A stretch of 64,000 nt of DNA from contig CAAGKO010000085.1 of NCBI GenBank assembly GCA_900770445.1, positions 19,387-83,386 of the forward strand, in the 5' to 3' direction. Every line of letters begins with the position of its first letter. Positions within the stretch are counted from its first letter, which is position 1. Below the pieces are notes generated by a model that made no database searches, was not told the DNA's origin, and worked only from the letters and a program-made list of their open reading frames with translations. A program made the translations under genes and the position numbers. Positions 59,564-64,000 of the stretch are shown piece after piece. This DNA comes from an uncultured Oribacterium sp. (GTDB taxonomy: Bacteria > Bacillota > Clostridia > Lachnospirales > Lachnospiraceae).

Positions 59564-60742
59564 ATGCGACCAGCAGATGAAACGAAACGACCAGCCTATC
59601 TGAAGATTTACGAAACACTCCGCGACGACATCACGCGTGGCGCCTATGCGCTCGGTGAGCGCGTACCGTCGAAGCGGACGATGGCGGAGCAGACCGATAC
59701 CTCGGTCATCACGGTGGAGCACGCTTATAATCTCCTCATCGACGAGGGCTACATCGAGGCGCGTGAGCGCAGCGGCTACTTCGTCTGCTACCGCTCGGAG
59801 GACGCCTTCCCCGTCGGGGATGTGTCGGACAGCGCAGACGGCCGGCAGGCAGAGGACAGCACTTCCCGTCTGTCCGAAGAAGCAGCGGGCGGAACCATGA
59901 TCTCCGCATTGGCCCAGGCAGAAGGCGTACCGGCGACGGATCAATACGAGGCAGCCGCCGCAGAGCTTTCCTTCGCGGGCTTCGCACGGACGATGCGGCG
60001 CGTACTGTCGGAATATGCGGAGGAGTGTATGCAACGCTCGCCGAACGAGGGGGCACTCTACTTCCGTGAGAGCATCGCGCGCTACCTGCAGCGGAGCCGG
60101 AGCATCCATGTCGATGTTTCGCAGATCATCGTGGGGGCCGGATCCGAGTACCTCTACAGCCTGATCGTGCAGATGCTCGGGCGTGAGCGGGTCTATGCGC
60201 TGGAGGATCCTTCCTATGAGAAGATACGGAGGGTGTATGAGGCGAACGGTGCGCACTGTGAACTTCTGAAGCTCGGCCATCACGGCATTCACTCGAGCGA
60301 GCTCCGGCGTTCGAACGCAAGCGTGCTGCATGTGACACCCTTCGACTCCTATCCGAGCGGTGTGACGGCGACCGCCGGCAAGCGACAGGAGTACATCTCC
60401 TGGGCGAAACGGCGACAGGCCATGATCATCGAGGATGATTACGCCTCCGAATTCTCGCCATCGACGAAATCGGAGGACACGCTCTTTTCGCTGGCACCAG
60501 AGGAGACGGTCATCTATATGAACACCTTCACGAAAACCATCTCCCCGGCGATCCGAACCGGTTATATGCTGCTCCCGAAGAAGCGGGCAGCGGAGCTGAA
60601 GGCGAAGATCAGCTTCTACTCCTGCACGGTTCCGACCTATGATCAGTATGTGCTCGCGGAGTATCTGAACAGCGGTGCTTTCGAGCGCTACATCAATCGC
60701 GTGCGCCGGAAACGTCGTCAGGAACGGAAAAACCTGATATAA
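59564..60742 (+). CDS. MocR-type regulator (GntR plus aminotransferase domain), C-terminally short
   Basis: 392 residues. The N-terminal winged helix of the GntR family (ITRGAYALGERVPSKRTMAEQTDTSVITVEHAYNLLIDEGYIEARERSGYFV split over residues 24-76) is followed by an acidic linker and a fold-type I PLP domain with IIEDDYASEFS and the lysine motif MNTFTKTISPAIRTGYM. Typical members end 80-90 residues after FERYINRVRRKRRQER, where this protein stops. The usual second small-domain part is therefore missing, and I see no remnant downstream. Either truncated and inactive, or a short variant. RBS AAAAGAGAAG. Confidence 0.82.
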   Translation: MRPADETKRPAYLKIYETLRDDITRGAYALGERVPSKRTMAEQTDTSVITVEHAYNLLIDEGYIEARERSGYFVCYRSEDAFPVGDVSDSADGRQAEDSTSRLSEEAAGGTMISALAQAEGVPATDQYEAAAAELSFAGFARTMRRVLSEYAEECMQRSPNEGALYFRESIARYLQRSRSIHVDVSQIIVGAGSEYLYSLIVQMLGRERVYALEDPSYEKIRRVYEANGAHCELLKLGHHGIHSSELRRSNASVLHVTPFDSYPSGVTATAGKRQEYISWAKRRQAMIIEDDYASEFSPSTKSEDTLFSLAPEETVIYMNTFTKTISPAIRTGYMLLPKKRAAELKAKISFYSCTVPTYDQYVLAEYLNSGAFERYINRVRRKRRQERKNLI

Positions 60743-60888
60743 TATAGAAAGTATCTACGCAGGCAGGGATCGTCTACCGCCTGCGTGCATATCTACCTAT
60801 GAATCATCGTTCTTGGGAATATACGACACTGCAGACGAAGCTTCCGATCGGCAGCGTTCTAAAATAAACAGAACAAAAGGAGGGCCTC

Positions 60889-61416
60889 ATGGGACTGATC
60901 AAGAATATGAAGACCACGCATCTGATCTGGGAGATTTCAGGCGAGTTCCTGCACTATACGGCGATCGCGAGCCTCATCTGCTCCATCGACCAGATGTTTA
61001 AGACAGCGATCGATACGGAGCCGGCGGAGAACTTCCCTCGGGAGATGCCGGGCACGAAGGGCTATGTGCAGATCATGCGCGCACATAATCCGGGCTTCTC
61101 GAAGGGGCATCTCAAGGAATACCCGGAGTTCGTAAAGCTGAGCTCCATGGCCGCGGTCGGCTTCCTCGCCGGCGGCCTCCAGTATCTGACCGCCTACTTC
61201 CCGAAGCGCTATAAGCTCCGGAAGCTCGGCATGTCCATCGTGATCGGCGGTGCGCTCAGTAACGTTCTCGACCGCGGAATGCATGGCGAAGTCACGGACT
61301 ACCTGAACATCCGCATCGGAAGCCTGAAAAAGATCATCGTAAACATCGGTGATATCGCGATCTGCCTCGGCGGCGCGCTGTATGCACTCGCTTCGCTTTT
61401 CGGAAGAGACGACTAG
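60889..61416 (+). CDS. LspA-like membrane protein (signal peptidase II family)
   Basis: 175 residues with four spans. The signal peptidase II pattern is visible though divergent: SIDQMFKT (first Asp motif region), NPGF in place of the NxGxAF loop, GGALSNVLDRGMHGEVTDYL (compare GGxGNxxDRxxxGxVVDFL, the catalytic-Asp motif) and VNIGDIAICLGG (compare FNxAD, the second catalytic Asp). Both aspartates are present, so peptidase activity is plausible but unproven; the spacing between motifs is longer than in LspA. A strong AAAAGGAGG RBS. It converges with mntP with a 4-bp overlap. Confidence 0.65.
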   Translation: MGLIKNMKTTHLIWEISGEFLHYTAIASLICSIDQMFKTAIDTEPAENFPREMPGTKGYVQIMRAHNPGFSKGHLKEYPEFVKLSSMAAVGFLAGGLQYLTAYFPKRYKLRKLGMSIVIGGALSNVLDRGMHGEVTDYLNIRIGSLKKIIVNIGDIAICLGGALYALASLFGRDD

Positions 61417-62009
61417 AAAAACAGACCGCTGACGAAAATCTCGATGCCGATGCCGATCAGGATCACACCACCGAGGATGGCCGCCTTACCGCTCAGCTTC
61501 GTGCCGGCCGCGCGTCCGATACGAAGTCCGCCGATGCAGATCACGAAGGTCACGATCGCGATGAGGATGGTCGCGGCCAATGCTTCCATCAGGTGGTACT
61601 CCGAAATCGTGAAGCCGACCGAAAGTGCATCGATCGAGGTAGCGACGCCCTGCATCGCAAGCTTTCCGATCGGAAGCTTCGCATCCGTCTCCTCGATGCC
61701 ACTCTCCTCTCCCTCCGGGTTCTGCATGCCCTCCAGCAGCATGCTGCCGCCGATATAGCAGAGAAGAAGCAGCGCGATCCATGGGATCAGCTTCTGAAAA
61801 GCCTGAAAATACAGTACGATCGTGTGGACCAGCACCCAGCCGAGCATCGGCATGAGCCACTGGAAGAACGCGAAGCAGCCGGCGATCCGGCCCATCTCCG
61901 CGCGCGGCATCTTCGGATTCGAGAGCCCGTTCGCCATCGACACGGAAAAGGCATCCATCGCGAGACCGACACCGAGCAGCACGCTGTTTACTACAAAAGA
62001 AATTCCCAT
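61413..62009 (-). CDS. mntP: Manganese efflux pump MntP
   Basis: 198 residues, six spans, with the paired MntP motifs GLAMDAFSVSMANGL (residues 15-29) and GVATSIDALSVGFTI in the second half; the Asp residues in these repeats are required in characterised MntP. Membrane export of Mn2+ protects against excess. RBS GGAGAACAGG. No yybP-ykoY manganese riboswitch is visible in the 81 bp upstream, so it is probably regulated differently. It overlaps the convergent LspA-like gene by 4 bp. Confidence 0.93.
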   Translation of the reverse strand: MGISFVVNSVLLGVGLAMDAFSVSMANGLSNPKMPRAEMGRIAGCFAFFQWLMPMLGWVLVHTIVLYFQAFQKLIPWIALLLLCYIGGSMLLEGMQNPEGEESGIEETDAKLPIGKLAMQGVATSIDALSVGFTISEYHLMEALAATILIAIVTFVICIGGLRIGRAAGTKLSGKAAILGGVILIGIGIEIFVSGLFF

Positions 62010-62090
62010 ATACCTGTTCTCCAGACATTCCTGTATCGCTCTTCTGAAATGAGCGTTTTCTTAGGATAGCATTCTCCTCTACATATGAAA

Positions 62091-62115
62091 AGAGCTTTGT
62101 CAAAGACAAAGCTCT
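62091..62115 (-). terminator. Terminator after the cardiolipin synthase gene
   Basis: AGAGCTTTGTC, 3-nt loop, exact complement, followed by TTTTC on the minus strand. Confidence 0.8.
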
Positions 62116-62175
62116 CAAATTCATACAATAACGTAAAGTGTCATATACCGATGACTCCGACGGATATGTATTCCC

Positions 62176-63750
62176 TCACATCAGCTCAGCAAACAGGCGA
62201 AGAAAGAGCTGCCACAGTCGCTTAAAGGTGCCTCGGCGGCCGATGTGGTATTCATCCGTCACCTCGTGGCACTCCTTAAATGTACGGTCGAAGTCCGCCT
62301 TGATCTCCTGTACCGCGGAGCAGTCCGCCAGGAAGCAGCCGTTCTCGAAGTGGTGATACAGTGAACGGTAATCGAGGTTGATGGTACCACAGGTCGCCAT
62401 CCGGTCATCGGCCACGCTCATCTTCGCATGACAGAAGCCCGGCGTCCACTCGAAGATGCGGACACCATTCCGCACGAGGCCGTTATAGAAGGAGCGGGTC
62501 ACACCGTAGACCATACGCTTATCCGGAATGCCCGGTGTGATGATCCGTACATCGACACCTCGCTTCGCCGCGAGACCGAGCGCGTGCGTCATCTCATCCG
62601 TGATGATCAGGTACGGCGTGATGAAGTAGCAGTACTTCTCTGCCTTGTTCGCCATACTGATGTAGACATTCTCCCCGACCTGCTCATCATCCATCGGACT
62701 GTCGGCATACGGCTGGATGAAGCCTGTCGACTCCTTCGCCGTATAGTGATAGCTCTTCAGGAAACGAAGGGCATCCGGGTCATCCCAGTCCGTCGCACGA
62801 ACAGCATTCCACATCTCGAGAAAGGTGAGGGTCATGCTCTGTACCGCCGGCCCCTCGATGCGGATACCGCTGTCCTTCCACTGCCCGTATGGGTGTGTCA
62901 CATTGAAATACTCATTGGCGAGATTATAGCCACCGGTGAAGCCGACACGGTTATCGATGACGGTAATCTTTCGGTGATCACGGTAATTCAGGAAGAGGTT
63001 TGCGCCCGGTGCAAACGGATTAAATACACGGCAGTGGATGCCGAGGTGCTCCATCTTCTTCACGAAATCCGTCGTGATGAAGCCGATGGAGCCCATATCA
63101 TCATAGAACACGCGCACATGGACACCGGCCTTTACACGCTCGACGAGCACCTCCTCGATACGCCACCAGGACTCCTTATCCTCGATGGCATGGTACTCCA
63201 TGAAGATGAACTGCTCCGCCTTCCGAAGGTCGCGAAGCTGCGCCTCCAGGCCCTTCGCGGCATCATCGTAATACTCGACATCCGTGTTCCGGTAAACCGG
63301 GTAGGAGGCATAATTCTGAAGATACTGTGCGATGGAGGCCGCTGCCGGATTCTCCTTTTTCAACGCTTTCAGATCCACCGGATCCGCAGTATCCTTCAGT
63401 GCCGGGAACAGCACATGATCGATTTTCTGATAACGCTCCCGCATCTTCCGTGTCGACACATCGAGACCGATGAGGAAGTACAGGACGATACCGAACACCG
63501 GAAACGCCATAATGAGAATGATCCACGGCATCTTCATCGAGCTCGTCTTATGCTGCCCGTAGATGACGAGCACCATGATCAGTGCGATCACCTCCGTCAC
63601 ATTCTGTACCCACTCCGCGTACCGGCTCAATCTCGTAAAAAAGGAGATGATCAGAAGAATCTGAATGATCAGTGCCAGCCCGACGAAAAACGCCCGCAAT
63701 ATACCGTTTTTATTCGCTGCCTTTCCCTCTTCGGTGCTGAAATCCGCCAT
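62176..63750 (-). CDS. cls: Cardiolipin synthase (phospholipase D type)
   Basis: Membrane enzyme condensing two phosphatidylglycerols to cardiolipin. 524 residues from the ATG at 63750 (AAAGGA at 9 nt). Three N-terminal hydrophobic segments (about 20-100) precede two phospholipase D HKD motifs: NYRDHRKITVIDNRVGFTGG and CHAKMSVADDRMATCGT. Normal length for Cls. It is the last gene before the contig end and lies downstream, on the minus strand, of the intron fragment. Confidence 0.95.
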   Translation of the reverse strand: MADFSTEEGKAANKNGILRAFFVGLALIIQILLIISFFTRLSRYAEWVQNVTEVIALIMVLVIYGQHKTSSMKMPWIILIMAFPVFGIVLYFLIGLDVSTRKMRERYQKIDHVLFPALKDTADPVDLKALKKENPAAASIAQYLQNYASYPVYRNTDVEYYDDAAKGLEAQLRDLRKAEQFIFMEYHAIEDKESWWRIEEVLVERVKAGVHVRVFYDDMGSIGFITTDFVKKMEHLGIHCRVFNPFAPGANLFLNYRDHRKITVIDNRVGFTGGYNLANEYFNVTHPYGQWKDSGIRIEGPAVQSMTLTFLEMWNAVRATDWDDPDALRFLKSYHYTAKESTGFIQPYADSPMDDEQVGENVYISMANKAEKYCYFITPYLIITDEMTHALGLAAKRGVDVRIITPGIPDKRMVYGVTRSFYNGLVRNGVRIFEWTPGFCHAKMSVADDRMATCGTINLDYRSLYHHFENGCFLADCSAVQEIKADFDRTFKECHEVTDEYHIGRRGTFKRLWQLFLRLFAELM

Positions 63751-63904
63751 ATGCTCACATCCTTTCAAAAAACAAAATCGTTTTTATTTTAACACAAACA
63801 AAGATAAATTGCGTACTACGGGTGTAAAAATAACAGCCTGTTGAAGCGCTCCAATTTCAAAAAAGGCCGATTCTCTAGTTTGCTCCCTAAAAAAATCGAA
63901 AAAC

Positions 63905-63921
63905 CATCAAAAAGTTTGATG
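63905..63921 (-). terminator. Hairpin with T-runs next to the intron end
   Basis: CATCAAA, 3-nt loop, exact complement, then on the minus strand GTTTTTCG and TTTTTTT. It fits an intrinsic terminator of whatever precedes it; the first base or two overlap the presumed intron 3' end. Confidence 0.6.
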
Positions 63922-63971
63922 AGCGAGTAGGAGGCGGTGACTAGCTGCCGTCCTCTCACACCACCGTGCGT
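63919..63971 (-). mobile_element. 3' end of a group II intron (partial)
   Basis: Read on the minus strand, the sequence runs ACGCACGGTGGTGTGAGAGG, then ACGGCAGCTAGTCACCG, then CCTCCTACTCGCTCAT. This fits the 3' strand of domain V followed by domain VI of bacterial group II introns. GAG-AGG pairs with CCT-CTC, leaving a bulged A (in CCTACTC) at the branch-point position a few bases from the end. The rest of domain V and the intron-encoded reverse transcriptase would lie beyond the contig end. From memory of family sequences only; not verified. Confidence 0.65.
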
Positions 63972-64000
63972 AGATCGGAAGAGCACACGTCTGAACTCCA
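63972..64000. other. Illumina TruSeq adapter sequence
   Basis: The last 29 bases, beginning AGATCGGAAGAGCACACGTC, match the standard TruSeq read-1 adapter exactly to the window end. This is a library artefact, not genomic DNA. Confidence 0.97.

Noticed and set aside
62010..62090. yybP-ykoY manganese riboswitch before mntP
   Set aside because: The gap is short and lacks the conserved GGGGAGUA-type sequence and stems; only the cls terminator is present.

Overview
The window reads as one chromosomal stretch of a low-GC-phylum anaerobe, most likely class Clostridia, family Lachnospiraceae. The base composition is moderately high GC. The inference rests on gene content: a Firmicutes-type division and cell-wall cluster headed by mraZ, a fused SecDF, PyrK/PyrDB dihydroorotate dehydrogenase, meso-diaminopimelate dehydrogenase, and secreted proteins with choline-binding-like cell-wall repeats. 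Nearly every gene is on the minus strand. The exceptions are a MATE transporter at 36.4 kb and a MocR-type regulator plus an LspA-like gene at 59.6-61.4 kb. I saw no rRNA, tRNA, CRISPR array, prophage or transposase gene.

Layout, left to right. At 1-48 is the first 16 codons of a gene that looks like prfC. At 0.16-10.7 kb is a compact dcw cluster, transcribed leftward from a promoter with three tandem MraZ-type boxes: mraZ, rsmH, ftsL, a class B PBP, mraY, murD, ftsW, ftsQ/divIB, ftsZ. It lacks murE, murF, murG, murC and ftsA. At 10.9-17.3 kb are ychF, lgt, ligA, an RsuA/RluB-type pseudouridine synthase and queA. At 17.4-20.8 kb are a membrane-anchored protein, a secreted wall-repeat protein, a VTT/DedA-type membrane protein and a TSCPD protein. 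At 21-33.7 kb is the transcription and translation block rpoB-rpoC, rpsL-rpsG-fusA-tuf, with separate promoters before rpoB, rpsL and tuf.

At 34-46 kb are small envelope and regulatory genes: a DUF1934 protein, an XRE regulator, yajC, two convergent MATE exporters, a membrane-tethered EIIB-like protein without the phospho-cysteine, a LysR regulator, a wall-repeat protein, ddh, an AlaX-type editing protein and an aminopeptidase P. At 46.6-52.6 kb is a pyrimidine operon in the order pyrC-pyrK-pyrD-pyrF-pyrE-pyrB-pyrI, without carAB or pyrR. At 52.7-63.8 kb are hicB, an AraC regulator, tgt, secDF, mutY, a C-terminally short MocR regulator, an LspA-like protein, mntP and a cardiolipin synthase.

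The most unusual signal is non-coding. Between 34.8 and 59.5 kb the intergenic gaps carry a family of palindromic elements. Three are full-length, about 220-250 bp (37801-38031, 46349-46569, 59217-59467), and four are partial. The full copies share a conserved core hairpin with a one-sided bulge. They have outer arms whose sequence differs between copies while pairing within each copy is kept. I do not recognise the family.

The right end is not natural. Positions 63972-64000 match the Illumina TruSeq adapter exactly. Just before it lies what looks like the 3' end of a group II intron on the minus strand, so the assembly probably broke in a repeated intron.
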